Shown here in pieces: positions 12,401 through 25,651 of a stretch of 64,000 bases of DNA. Source of the DNA: Eopsaltria australis (lineage: Eukaryota; Chordata; Aves; Passeriformes; Petroicidae); contig JAVTVJ010000040.1 of the NCBI GenBank assembly GCA_034509425.1, positions 7,827,001 through 7,891,000 of the forward strand. Reading direction: 5' to 3'. Every line of letters begins with the position of its first letter. Positions within the stretch are counted from its first letter, which is position 1. The notes beneath the pieces were generated by a model. That model did not search any database and had not been told where the DNA came from. It saw only the letters and a program-made list of their open reading frames with translations. Both the position numbers and the translations under genes were made by a program.

Positions 12401-15164
12401 CCACAACATCCCCAAGTTCTTACATCCTGAGTATCCTAGACAGCATCTTCTGGGACTAATATACTTTGTATTAAGCAGACTGTTAAAATATACTACTAAC
12501 ATCAGTGGGTTTGTTTGTTGTTTTTTGATTCTTTTTCATTTTGGCTTCTGTTGAACTGTAGCCCAGGTAAAAGTTTTATTGGTCTGCCTCTGCAGTTACA
12601 TAAAGTTATTTTAAACGCAGATGCACATAGCCACAGTCTTGATACTTGATTGCAGTCTAAATCTTTTTCTGTGATGGTTTGATCTTTAGCATCTCTCCAA
12701 CACCTACTTTTAAACTGTAATGTGTATATACATGTGCACAAAGTATTTAAATCCTTTTAGAAAATAGTCTTAGTGAATCCTAAGTACTTAGTTACCTAAG
12801 TAGGTAACTAAATCACTTCCACAATCACCAATAAACATGAAGAAATACTCAAATGTCAAGATTAGTAGCTGTTTATCGCAAGCTATTTGATGAATGACTA
12901 TTTAAATCATTAAGCCTGATAAAAAACTTGTGTGATTATATGTAAATAGAGTGCAAGTGATTCTCATATTACAATATAATAATGAGGGGAACAGATCTTT
13001 TAGACTCAGAATGCTGTCTAATAAAAACTTGCAGCAAGATATATTCTTCTGCCTTCTGATGCCATGACTGATACTTGCCAGTACTTATAGCTGGTAACAA
13101 TCATTGGGCTGGAGCAATTTTTGAACTTAGAGGTCAATCAGGGTCAAAAAAACCCAACAAAAAACCAAATAATAAAAAGAAAAGAGAATAGCAGCATACC
13201 TAGATAATTCTCTGTAAAGGATCTCTCTATCTGGAGCTAATGACAGCCTCTAAGGTGGGAACAGCTCCTTCTGAGTTTTGCTGTCTGCTGCTGTCTCTCA
13301 GTTTTGCTACAAATTAGCAAAACCTTCTGTAAGCAAGTACTAATTTGAGAACATTAAAGCAAGCATGATAGAATTTACCTTTTGTGACATATCTCTCTTT
13401 TCTAATACTTTCTTTTAGGCTGACTTTTTCATTGCTTTTCATCATGTTATCTGAATGGGAATATCTTTTTAAAGAGCAGTGTAGAATGTCCAAAATTATG
13501 ATAAAAGGTATAATTTTCTAGCAAGTAAAGGTCAATAAAACTAAGTCATAAAGCTAGATGACTAAGTAAGGTTAATTTAACTGGGTCTAGTAAATCTCTA
13601 CTCAATAAAAGGGGTAGAAATCTAAGAGGAAAAGCAGAAATAATTGAATGAGAAATGCATACTACAATATTATCATATCTTACATAAAAATGTAGCAGCA
13701 GGGATAACACTGGTTATGGGAAAAATTACCTTACTGGCATGGATAAAGTTGTCTCTAGATAATGATGAAGACTAGACGAAAACATGATTCTGACAGCGCC
13801 TGAGTGCTAAGGGAAGAGTTTGAGGTAATGGAAAAGGTTTTGTCTTTATCAGGACAGAAGCACAATTGAAATCTCCACTGAGTATTGTACACATTTAGAG
13901 TGCAGAGGGGAAGAAATAGATTTGCAAATACCAGAAGTTATTATTTAGAGCATGGGCATATATTTTAAGGTAAAATTCACAGATTTTAAATACATGTGGA
14001 GTCACATACGAGCACATTAACTATGAAACATTGCTCCTTTCCCCGCATGAACTAATGATTGATGGACAAAGGGGAAATTTGAGCTTTTGGGCTATATACT
14101 AGAATGCATAATGCATTACATTTTCCAATTATGCTTATCACCTAGTGGAAGGTCACCAGCAAGCATAAAATTGAAATGCTCTGATTGAGCATGCTGTTCA
14201 GGATTTCCCATTTGTGGCTTGTTTTTTTCCCCTACCTGCAATTTCCCATTATGCATGGTAGTTTTCACACTGTATTCATAAGATACAGGTTGATTTTTGT
14301 TCTCTTACTGATTATTTATGATTATTCCTCATATCAGGGGTTCTGACCCAAATATGAACAAAAACAATAGACCAAAGTTTCCAGCTTTGTTGATTATAGT
14401 AATCATTATAAAATCTTACATATTAAAAGTGACTCATTCAAATATGAGAGTGATGTTAGGTACTGCTATATTTTTTCTGACAATTGGGGAAAGATTAGCA
14501 AATTTTATTTTGCTTTATGACAATTTCCTTAATAAGTTAATTTGAAAAACTGTTAGTTGTTCAATCACTAAGAATTAACTTGAAGTCTTTGGGATATATG
14601 CTGGCCACTCAGGAGAAAATTAATTACATGTAGTGAATAGATTTGGGGCATATTCAAGTGTGTACAAAACTGGCATTCAATGCTGACATAAATGACCACA
14701 TGAAATAAAGTTTGTTAGACAGAAACTCCTTCTTGGTTTCCCTGAATCAGTCAAAAATATTAGTATAATCAGATGTCAGTTGCTGTTTTACACCATAGAA
14801 GAGACAGTGGCCACTGTTAGCCTAACATGGAAATATAATATGATTGGAAGAGAGGCTTGATTTAAGTCTACCACTATTTGCAGAGGTTCCAAATGTCCAG
14901 TTTTCATTCTCCAGGTAGATGCCTTAAACAATATAGCAGCCATCTGGCCCTGGCATTCCTGGTAGACTCTTGAGCCATGAAGAATGTTTCTAATCACCAG
15001 AGCTGAAAGAGAAGAAAATACAAATAAGCACAACTCTATATTAACCAGTGAATGCTGGCATTCCGGTAGGGTGTCTAATTTGTTTATGTTTATGGTTTTT
15101 GTTTTGGTTTGGGTTTTTTTTTGGTTGATTTGGTTTGGTTCTCTATGCTGGGAAAGGTTACGGA
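6491..15164. other. AT-rich DNA, no gene recognised
   Basis: Long single-copy-looking stretch. The 160-codon plus frame at 7090-7572 is the longest non-repeat frame in the window. It has no recognised domain and overlaps other open frames of similar size, as chance frames do. Short AT simple repeats occur at 9691-9710, a poly-T at about 9050, and a T/G-rich run at about 15075-15140 just before a CR1 element. A perfect palindrome lies at 12788-12811. The DNA around 14080-14300 is complex and might be conserved. Nothing else is recognised. Confidence 0.55.
12788..12811. repeat. Perfect short palindrome, 11-bp arms
   Basis: TTAGTTACCTA, a two-base spacer (AG) and TAGGTAACTAA form a perfect inverted repeat. 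It could form a short hairpin or be a dimeric protein-binding site, but no function is shown. An AT-rich background makes short palindromes common; perfect 11-bp arms are less so. Confidence 0.6.
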
Positions 15165-15893
15165 GACAAGAAGTGCTGTGTCCTGCACTTGGATCACAAC
15201 AATCCCAGGCAGTGCTACAGGCCAGGGAAGAGTGGCTGGAATGTAACCAGGTGGAAAAGAACCCTGGAGTGCTGGCTGACAGCAGCTGAACAGGAGACAG
15301 CTGTGCTCAGGAGGCCAAGAAGGCCAGTGACATCCTGGCCTGTACCAGCAATAGTGTGACCAGCAGGACCAGGACAGTGATTGTCTCCCTCTACTCAGCA
15401 CCTCAAATCCTGTGTTCAGTTTTGGGCCCCTCACTGAAAAAAGGACATTGAGGCACTGGAGCAAGTAAACAAATAGGAAAACAAAGCTGGTGAAGGGTCC
15501 AGATCATGAGTCTCACAAGGAGCAGCTTGTAAGTGGGGGATGTTTATCCTGGAGAAAAGGAGGTTCAGGGGAGATCTTATCACTCTCTGCCACAGAAAAG
15601 AGGTTGTAGCCACGTGAGGGCCGGTATCTTCCCCCAAGTAACAACTGATAAGATAAGAGAACATGGCCTCAAGTTTCACCAGAAAAGGTTTGGATTGGAT
15701 GTTAGGGAACGTTTCTTCACTGAAAGGGTGGTCAAACATTGGACAGGCTGCCCAGGGAAGGGGTGAATCACCGTCCAAGGAGGTATTTAAAGATGTGCAG
15801 ACGTTGTACTGAGGGACACAGTTTAGCAGTGGGTTAAAGGTTGGGCTCAGTGATCATAAAGGCCTTTTCCAACCTGAATGACTTCATGACTTT
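15165..15893 (+). mobile_element. CR1 LINE, 3' end with part of ORF2
   Basis: This is the best-preserved CR1 copy in the window, about 730 bp long. It starts in the last part of ORF2: a plus-strand frame at 15135-15359 reads through K-C-C-V-L-H-L-D-H-N-N-P-R-Q, matching the conserved CR1 segment after the reverse-transcriptase core. It continues through the standard 3' region (blocks near 15400-15480, 15530-15600 and 15690-15760) to the terminal block 'aaggccttttccaacctgaa' near 15859-15878. The expected 5' truncation is present; a T/G-rich stretch lies just upstream. Frameshifts and stops make it non-functional. Confidence 0.9.
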
Positions 15894-18800
15894 ATATAAG
15901 CAGTTTTTGCTGGTATATATTAATTTTACTGAATTTCAGAAAAAAAGAGGATTATCCTTGTGGCTGCAAGATTATTTGTCTTTGTTGAGTTTTTATGGTT
16001 CAAATGCAATTAAGAACTAAGCCACATACCTGCTCCTTATCTGTTGACCAGGTCAACCTACCTTTTTTCATTGAATGGATTTTGATGGGCACCATGCTGT
16101 GGTTTTTTGGGTAAGATATAAATTATTGTGACAAGTAGAACTATTTAAAACTTCATGATGAATTTTCAACTTCTGCTCTCTTCAAATCTTATTTTGTTCA
16201 TTCAAATACTTTAAATCATGTATTCTACATTATTGAAACCCCTTTCTGCTTTTATTTATTAGATATTTTATTGCAAAGTTAGTTTTTGTTTTTAAAAGAA
16301 GATAAAAAATTCATTCTAATGAGAAAGATTTCATTTTGGGTTGAACAAGATTTTTTCCTCCAGGTCGTGCAAAAATCTTTCATTTGTGTTCACTTTCATG
16401 AGAAAAAAACCAAAGCTTTTCTATCTTTAAATGAAAATGAATAATTTTTCTCATCATATCTTGCATCCATCATCAAGTCTAAATTCATGTGCATTATACA
16501 TGTTACAGATATAAATTTGAATTTAAGGCAAAGCAAAGAGCTGTTGGTTTGGTTAGTTTTGTCTTTTATAGAATAAAAATTATAGGATGATCTCCTGATG
16601 TAATGTGAAATGATTGTTTTGGGAACTAAGATCCCTTTGGCTTAGTCTCTAAATAACCTTTAAAATCTGATGAAGTTAGGGACTTAACAAAGTTCTGGAA
16701 GTATTTTACTAACACTGTAATTTTCTTGCCTCTTACTGAAGCTTCTGAAGATTCTTTCAGGTAGCACTTAAGCATACTGTTGTCATATCTTTGAACATTA
16801 AATATGGTGGAATTAACAGGAGATTACATATAATCTGTGGTGGAATCCAGTCTGAAGTTTCTCCTTTATTTAAAGGAGCCAATACCCCTCTTAATTAAAT
16901 GGAAACACTTCCTCTTCCCTCTAAAACTGGTTATAAAATATTAATCCAGGTAGTAGATACAAGTAAAGTGAATCTTGACATGTCCACAGTATGGAAGCAG
17001 CAATATAATAATTTGAGGTAGAGAAGATGTTTCAAGAAACCAAACATTAAACAAATGGCTTTTATTTGTAAACAGGTGACATAACTTATCGTTACATTTA
17101 ATTATATCTGACATCTGCAATATTCAATTATGTTGGTACTCATTTACCCAAGTAAATGCTCATTAAAACAAATATCTATGCTACAAATAGGAATTTACCT
17201 TACTCTTGCTTTTGCAAAAATCTAAGACTGGAAAAATCTCAAGGAAAAGGAGCCAAGAGTCACCTTATAGACTAAGATCAATTTGAGAAAACATATGTTG
17301 CAAAGAGACAGTGAGAATATTTGCATGCAAAAGTTGTAAAGGACTTATAAGAGAAGGATCACTGAGTTTGGAGATGGATATGCATTATTTTAGTCCAGCT
17401 AAAACACAATCAGTAAAAGGTGAAAGAAACAGTTGTCAGTTGAATAAGTAACAATAAATAGCAAATGTGTCCTCTGGGTTACCTAATTCTAGAGCAAGTA
17501 TCAGAGTTCTTGAATGTAATTAGGTACTTCAAAGACATCATCAACTTTTTCTATTTCACCTGACCTGGCTTGCAAGAAAGCAATATGAATAACAAATATC
17601 AAGTTTAAAGGACTCACTTTGAAACTTAATAACATATTATTTGTTAAAGTAAATATTTTGGTCACAGTGGTGACAGATGTGCCCATATAATTGTGTATTT
17701 TTTAAAGTATCCCAGCACTCTCAAAGACTAGCTGCTATAACATATGATGATAGAATAATTGCTTTAGAAGACACATATGTCAGCAGTGGATGCAGATATA
17801 CATTTTTACATATAAACAAAAATCTTCACATAAGACAACTTTCTTAGATATGTCATTGCATTCTATTTTATATTGAAGTTTGTATGAAGTCACATTTTTT
17901 CATAGTTGAAAATGGAATTGGAAGAAGCTACTACTTCTTTTCTAGCACTTGATCTCACGAAGAGTCAAACCCTTTACATTCAAAAAGCAAAGCACTTTAA
18001 CACATACTTCAGTTTAAATGGTAAAACACAATCAGCCAGAAATATGAACATATTTAAAATCACCCAAGTACAGCTCTGGACATTTAGTGCCTTGCCACAC
18101 CCAACCTTTTGCTCTACAAGTAGCAGACATTACTGCATTGTTTAGCCTTTATGTGAGAAAGAAAAAAATGCGTGGGTCTGTTTGTGACATTTGATGTATA
18201 CTGCAAACATCTGCAGCTGCACTATTTTAAAAGCTTGGCTTATTTTTGCAGCTGAGTGAAAGGTACTGCTTGGTTTACAATGCATAGAAAATCCAATTAA
18301 GGGAATGGAGCTGCTGGAGTTCTTTTTACATTAAGATCAAAACCAGCTTTGCTAAACCATGTAATTTTTTCCAGTAAGCATAGAACAGAGACATTTACAT
18401 GCATTAAAAGGAGTTTCTCTGTGCAATAAATGTTAGACATTAGCCATTATCTTCTTTAAGTGGTGTATTTGTCATTCATATGAAAGATTTGAATAATTGT
18501 AAAGTGAATGAATCTCAAGAAGAACATCAATTACAGGTACTGAGGGAAATATTGGAATTCTGAATAATGTCTTTTTTATTTATTGTCATTGTACACAGCA
18601 TTTGTACTATCTATGAATGTATCTCCAAATGTTTCCACTTATCTATACTCTGTAAAGACCTCAGTTGTAATTAGTTCTTTCACAGTGAATTTGATACTGA
18701 CATTTCCTCTCTCTTCAGTGAAAGGAATAAAGAAAAAATGAAGGGTGTACCTTAAGGCATGGAAAAGGAAGCACAGCAAATGGGGCAAGTTTCTTACATG

Positions 18801-19939
18801 CCTGAGAATTCTGATTTGGCATTTGAATGAGGAGACATGGAAAGGTGGGCAGAATGAGAGATAACATATCTAAACCAGTTTGTACAATGTGAGATCCCCT
18901 GTTCATTCCAACTGTCTCCAAGCAACAACAGCAAAATCTCTTGAGTTAATGTACCAAAAAATAAACCAAAGCAGAACCTTTCCTTTTTTTTTAAAAAATA
19001 ACCTTTTAAAATAGAAATGCAGAAGCCAAGAAAGGAAAGATAAAGAGATCTCCTTCTGTTAGTTTAATACATTTGTGATTCTCTTAGGTATCACAGGGAC
19101 AATCTTGATTTAGAAGTGTAGATGATAAGGAACAGATGCTGAACAAGGTATGCTTTCCTCAGATGAACCAAGGTGAATTTTCTGCTATGGAATCCAGCAT
19201 AAATGAAAGATATTAGATTAGTAATAATTCGTGTTTCTTTAGGAATATTACTGCTAGCAAAGAGGAGAGGGAGACCACTGTGTGTTTTTAATGAGTTTCA
19301 GTTTACTTTTGAGACTTCTGAAAACTCTTTGAAATGGATTGGAGATTAGGAGAGTGAAGATAGTTTTGAAATACTTACTTAATTCTATCATTTTTCCCTA
19401 AAGTCTTCTTATCTACAAACAGACAAACAAGCAAGCAAGTCAATTTTATTGTATGGATATACAGCACTTTAGATCCATACACGCTGCTGTATTTATGGGT
19501 TTAGCCATTCATTTGGGCCAAATCTATCAAGGTACTTCAGGAAAATATTAATATTGTTACCTTTCACAAAAGCAGAGAGGAGTACTTTAAAATATATTCA
19601 CAAATCCTTGCTTTTCTAGTAGTTTTATTATGATCCTTAGGTAACTGCAGTTAAATTAATAACTTAGTATCATGCTCTGCTAGTTAAATGAAAAGAAGCA
19701 CACATGAAGAAGGAGCAGAGAAACTATGGCAGGAGGACTAACCCAATTATCTGCCTCAGGTGCTCCCAGACTATTTGCATTTGATTCATGGAAAAAGAAT
19801 GTTTGGTACTGCACAGAGCTTATTTTAGCCTCCTTTAGGGGAGGAACCTGAAAAAGAAAAAGGGTGGCATTTAGTTGTGTGTAGGAACAAGTGCGGGAAA
19901 TTGAGGGATTGTCATGTAAATATTTTATTGTTAAACACA
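15894..19939. other. AT-rich DNA, no gene recognised
   Basis: No coding frame above 90 codons and no repeat family recognised. The part at 18150-18480 is complex, with few simple runs, and has the texture of a conserved element, but this cannot be judged from one sequence. Nothing else is named. Confidence 0.5.
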
Positions 19940-20760
19940 TTTGTCTGTCCATGACCTGCCCTCTGCCTGTTCACCTCAGTTTATCATCTCTCCTTAACAT
20001 CTTTCTCAACAACTATTTTTTCATAAGGGGTTCTTCAGTCTGTGTGTATAAGCGGGGGGTCAATGCAGATGTTTGAGTGAATGTGTGAACAATAGCAAGG
20101 ATCAAGCTGGACTAGCCAGTTAGCAGGTAAAGCGTCCTGAGAGCCAGGAGGGTGGGATGTGCAGGCCTCAAAGGGACACCTCTGGGTGGGGAAGTACTTC
20201 TGTCTCCAGGGTCAAGAGCACAGGTAGATTGGCTGTGGGATCAGAGCATGTGTGTGTGTGAGAGAGGGGGCTGTACCAGCCACTGGAGTGGGACTGAGGC
20301 TTGGGGGCTTGTGTACCAGAAGCCAGCAACTGGAGATACTGGGATCAAATGAAAGCCTGAGCCCAGCTGCTGGGTGCACCCACCTTTTACACGCACACAT
20401 AAATATTTTTGCACTGTCAGAACTCCATCCTGCTCAATCAAAGAAGGGAGGAGAATGAGAGCATTGGTGCTTTTGGTGCTCATGTGAGTGCTCTGTGTGT
20501 CTGCTGTGGTCTGTGCCCAGACTTTTGTATATGAATATATATGTATATATTGTGGATAGCATAAACTATTTGTCAGCTATTCACACTCAGACTCACTCCT
20601 GGAGAGACTGGGTGACTGAATCAGACTAGAAGGAAGCCAGACCCTAGAGACTGTCACGGAGGCCTGAGAAATGCAGGAGGAGTCCTCTACGTTTGCAAAC
20701 CTGTCTGATTGTGTAATCTCTACATCACTCAAGACAGAATACCACCTGCAATTCAGAGAA
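19940..20760. mobile_element. GC-richer repeat-like block, possibly an unclassified LTR
   Basis: A sharply GC-richer block inside AT-rich DNA, about 800 bp long. It holds a TG-rich stretch (20245-20265), short phrases that recur across frames, and a weakly AT-rich section near 20525-20555 that looks like an LTR's promoter or polyadenylation zone. Both strands are open in several frames, with no recognised protein, as is usual for young GC-rich repeats. Composition and texture suggest a retroviral LTR or other interspersed repeat, but I could not match it firmly to a named family and cannot see its ends. Confidence 0.3.
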
Positions 20761-23700
20761 TTGGATTTTTTTTTAATTTTTATTTTTCTTTTCTGATCTT
20801 CTGTCACCCAGGGCACTTCTATTCATTTTAGCTGCATGCCTGAAAAGTCAATGTAAAATTGGTTTGTCTTTTTCTAAATGTGTAAAGGTATCCAGAAATA
20901 ACTTTCTTTCCAAACCTTAACAACATTAAAATCCTTTTTAGCTGGCTGAAAGTGCTAGGATTTTTTTGGTTTTTCAGTTTTTGCAAGAAGTGACAAAACC
21001 AATAATGATGAAAAAGAAGCAGAAATATAGATTGTCTTGCTATTTTGGTAGCCTTTGTTCTTGAAATTTTTTGTTTAAGGTATGTTTTCAAATCAAATCC
21101 TTTCCTCATGCTACTTCTTTAAAATAAATTCATTATGCCCAACACAAATTCTCAAGAAATAAGAAAACATTATCACCTGCATTTTACAAACAGAGTTGAA
21201 TCAATAAGGGAGTTCCAAAGCCTAAAATTAGGTGCCCTGCTTCACAAATAAGTTCTGCTTTATTTTCAATCATTTATGACATTTGCAGTGGGATATTGTG
21301 TGCTTCACAGTGGTAAAGTTCAGCATAAAGGAGGCAGCATATCTACATCAGCTTACAAATTCTTTTGCCATATCTTGGAGGCTGCTGTATCTGTTTGTTC
21401 TAGAGAAATGTTCATAACCAAAGCAACCATACGCACAAAGAACATCAAGGATTGTGCTATCTGAACAGCAGACACCTCAGCAGGCTCTCATGAGCAAGTG
21501 ACCATAGGAAAATTGTTTGGTGCTAAATTTGATCCCATGTAGCTCCTCCCTCAAGTCATTATGATCTGCTCCTTTTCTGCTCCAGACAGAAACCTTCTCA
21601 GTTTCTAAAACCCACCATTGATGGCCCTGCTCCCTCTGTTGTCCATGGGTCTGACTTTCTCTTCCAAAACACTGTTGCATTTCTCCAAGTTTCCATGAAT
21701 CTTTTGTGCTGCAGTTTTCCAGTTCTCATAACCAAGATGGTAAAAGGAAAAAGACAGCTTCTTCACATGCCATAGCTTCTTTTGTACTTGAATAGTATTG
21801 TCCTTCCTCCTTTTTCTTAGACTAAACAACACATAACTTTTAAATAAATTATATATAATAGATTCTTCCTCCTGTATAAGTACATCATGCCTCAGGAGGA
21901 TCTTATACTTATTCCAGAACCCTATCTTGCTGATGATATTGTCATATTAATCAATGTGAAAATCCATCCTATAGTAAAGATGAATATATATCCATAGAAC
22001 TTCTTTCCTACCCACAATAGCTATTTGTTAGTTGTAAGAAATGTACTTTTCTTAACATAGTTTGGTCTGACATATATATATTAGTTGCTTGTTATCTTCT
22101 CCATATGTACAAACTAGCTAATTAGTTATTGGTTTTGGAGTTCTTTTGAAGCTATAATCTATAATCCTTGAAATATTCTCCTTTGGTGTGCTGAAGATCA
22201 GCACAGCATTTTTCCTCTTTCTGGTATTTTGATTCATCTGCCATAAAGCGTCAAGTATAAGTGATGTAATTTCAGAGATTATTTAAGCTACCTGCATATT
22301 GACCTAACATGAAAATCATGAGACCCAAACAATCTGAAAAAACTAAATATGGTCTTTTAATATTCATTTTCTCTTTGAAGAACTCGGCATTTGTTATTTG
22401 TGCTAATTGGAGTTCTTTTCAACTGGGCAAATGTGTCCTAAATTATACTTAGGCTACTTGTTTTTTATCAGGTGTTTCCCCCTTGTAGAAAAGTGACCAG
22501 TTACTGCCTTAATTTTTTTGCTATTATTTCTGTGGGCTTGATTCTTGATACTTTGGATGTTTCTTCCTGCCTGGGTCCCATTTAGTATTTGTCAAATCAA
22601 ATTCCAGTTGGTTCCAAGGAGGTTGGTTGGTTTGATTTTCCATTCACTCTTTGCATGCTTTCCCTTTGCTTTTGAATCAATGAAAAGTACCAGATTTATC
22701 CAAGTAGGTCTTTTGCTGCATCTCTTAGCTGTCATAATTTATTGAATGCCCTAGAAATTGTTTTGGAATATACCAAAAGAATACCATGATGTTTTTTCTC
22801 TCTTCAACTTTCTTCATATGCAGTGTCTCATATGAATTGGACTCATTTATTGAGAACAATTTTCCTGACAGTTTCTGCAAGAATCATAACAGGTTTTGAA
22901 GATCACTCCCTAGCTATCTTTAAGCTCTTAAACAACCCATCCTTACGGATGGGGAATGAATCTACAGAAATTTCCCCCATACCTGTTCTGTTTCTTTCTG
23001 TAACTTCTCTGTCACTTTCTGTAGTATTGGACACTAGCCTTTATTGACCTAGAGTATATTTTTGAATTCTAAATCTTTGTCTCTTTGAAATGTTTAATTG
23101 TACTGAAATGTGATTGCTCATAATAATAAACTGCTAGAATGGATCCTGTCAAATTTATTCTAAATTGTTACTCAAACATCAGAGAGTTCTAGGAGTCATT
23201 CCCATTAAGCAGTTTCATGAAGTCACCCTGTTGTGGAGATAAAGAGAGTTACTCACAGAGACATGACAGTTTTGTGCCAGCTGGTCCTAGTAAATGAATC
23301 CATTTACTATTACTAAATGCATTCACAGAATCAACGTGCTGAATGATACCTACATTTGGAATTGTACTTGATTAGTTCTCAGAAGCTGCTTACTTAGTCA
23401 TTCTTGCCATTCCTTTCATGAAGACTGAAAATTCCGTCTTTTCATAATGTAGAAATATTAGATGCATCGATATCCAGGGACGTCTCAGATTGCAATGTGT
23501 GGCAAAACAACTCTGGTCCCGTTGTTTATGGTACTTCATTTCTTTACACAGAATTTGCACAGAAGCTTACTAAGACTCGTGCTTATTGCACCAGATGAAC
23601 TCGTCATTTACCATCCAAATTTTTTTATCTTTTCTATAATCATAATACTTCACAATAAAATTACTATTACAGATTATCTCTTGCTTGTGTTGCTTTATTG

Positions 23701-24631
23701 CTAAAATTTTGACATTTTATTGTTCTCTAGACAATAACTTTGTCTCTTTACCATGGTATGTGATTAATCATACATCAGAAAACAGCATCAATGATAAATT
23801 CTTTCCCACATCCAGTAAGGAAATAAAATAACAAAACAACTTTAGGGCCAAAACTGGTCTATCCCAGGGTTCTGAGTGCAGTTTGCTTTATAGACTCTAT
23901 TTGCTGAGATAAAAAAGTAAAACTTGGAGTAATTTTGTAATAGATATGGTACAATGCATTTCCACAGTATTAAACATGTTTTGGTATTTGTTCAAGCCAC
24001 TTGTGCTGACTGTACAATTCAAGTATGGATTATTTTTGTGTAGAACAACAGAAAAATAAAAAACACCCTTATAGACCTGCTAAGCCAAAAGACCTGATTC
24101 AGCAGACTGTGTAAGTCAAAAATAGTAACAGGACTTGTATGATTAAGGAACATTATGTTCTCTAACCAACATGTGGAATAAAATGAGATAATTACTAGAG
24201 TATCTAGTAGTTTTGGATCTCCAGACAAAATGGCTGAAATGTATTTATAGCTGTTTCAGCTGGGGGAAGCACTCATCATGGTACCTGAGGGAAATTCAGA
24301 CTCAAATCTTCAGAAATATAGTGAGATACTATATTTCACTGTATATATATATATATAGAGTCTTTTCACTATCATAACATTCCTAGAGATGCATTTGGTA
24401 ACTACATTAATTAATGTTTACATTAAGCATTTTTTACAATACCTCAGTGATAAAGGATCCAAGTAGTTACAAATTAGAATTATCAGTTGCCCTTTTCCTC
24501 TCTGTCTGTAAATTAGTCAAACATGATTGAGAGTTTGAACTCGGGGAATTATTTCAGCTATAGTTGTTGGTATTTGTGGAAAGTTACACAGTGTAGCTGT
24601 GTTATTCAGTGTAGCTGAATACTGTAAAAAA
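20761..24631. other. AT-rich DNA, no gene recognised
   Basis: No supported gene. A TA dinucleotide run lies at 24342-24357. The minus-strand reading of about 22500-23050 has a vague resemblance to very old LINE coding sequence but no motif I can defend. Frames at 21477-21832 are short, overlap one another and have no family. Confidence 0.5.
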
Positions 24632-24818
24632 CCCCAGCTCCCTCAGTCACTCCTCATATTACTTATTGTCCCTGACCCTTCACCAGCTCCATTGCTCTTC
24701 TCTAGACTCTCTGCACACCTCTGTCCTTCTCATAGTGAGGACACATAACTTGAGGTGTGACCAGAGGAAGAATCATTTCCCTATCTTTGATACAGGCCAA
24801 GATGCCATTTGCCATCTA
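24632..24818 (-). mobile_element. CR1 LINE fragment, internal 3' region, antisense
   Basis: In reverse complement this is the CR1 segment upstream of the 3' terminus. Its reverse-complement order is preserved: the block with 'tcagtcactcctcatatt' (24644-24661), the 'ttgctcttctctagactct' block (24692-24710), then the part with 'gatacaggccaagatgccat' (24789-24808). It lacks the CR1 3' terminus, so it is an internal fragment broken at both ends. It has no coding capacity. Confidence 0.8.
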
Positions 24819-24979
24819 CTACTATGATGCAATTATGTTCGCTGAACAAAAGCAAAAAGTGTTGAATCAGGATGTTTTTTTAATTCTGATAGAATTTAGA
24901 AAAAGAGTGCTGAGGCCTAAATGTCTCCTCAATAACATGCATTTGTTAAACTCAGAAAATACCTGAATCTTGAACACAA

Positions 24980-25575
24980 TGTTACTAGATGCCCTTGATA
25001 GAAGAAGGTGTAATGAGACACGGAAATCTGGTGCTGATATAAAGGTGTTTCAACACAGGGGATGATCAAAATGTTATACAGGAAAAGTTGACTACTTTCA
25101 AGCTTTAACAAAGAGAAATTGGGAGTAATATAATAATAAAAGCAAGTTCAAGGTGACTTGCTCAGGAGTTAATAGGAAAATCCACAATAAACTTGGGCAG
25201 ACTAGATGAAAATGACAGAGGAAGAAAAAGATCTGTCCATTTTGATTAGTCAAAGAAGATCTATGAGATTCAATATGATGAAAACTGAAGTTTAATAATT
25301 ATGCATGTTGTGTGGCCATAGAAAAAGTAATGGTTATCCCTGAGCATAACATATCAGGTGTTACTAAAAGATTAGAGTGAAACGGGATGTATGTGCTTGC
25401 CATGAGTAAATTTAGACAAGAAGTTAGAAGAAATTCCTATGTTTTAAATCATCCTTTGAAATTCCAGTGGTGGTAAAAGATTAAGTGTGTTTCTAGATGG
25501 AATTAAAATGGCTGATGACAACAATAAGATTGTGTAAGAGGTTATTTCCAGTCCTATGTTTTGTCAATGCTATTG
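24980..25575 (+). mobile_element. Possible very old CR1-like LINE 3' region
   Basis: The stretch at about 25400-25570 follows the order of the CR1/L2-type 3' region: a block about a leader reading 'gttagaagaaattcct', then 'attccagtggtggtaaaaga', then a tail near 25530-25560. Divergence is heavy with many indels. The upstream half (24980-25390) is even less certain. It lies next to the clearer antisense CR1 fragment but on the opposite strand. Confidence 0.3.
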
Positions 25576-25619
25576 TTTCCAAAGAATAAATTTATTTGAG
25601 ATAAAAACATGTTATAGAG

Positions 25620-25651
<32 letters not shown>

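Noticed and set aside
21477..21840. Two minus frames with a faint likeness to a CR1 3' region ('gtttagtctaagaaaaagga' reversed)
   Set aside because: Only one short phrase fits, and the following blocks do not follow CR1 order.
22500..23050. Minus-strand text vaguely like LINE coding sequence
   Set aside because: No ordered set of motifs could be found, unlike 41380-42720.
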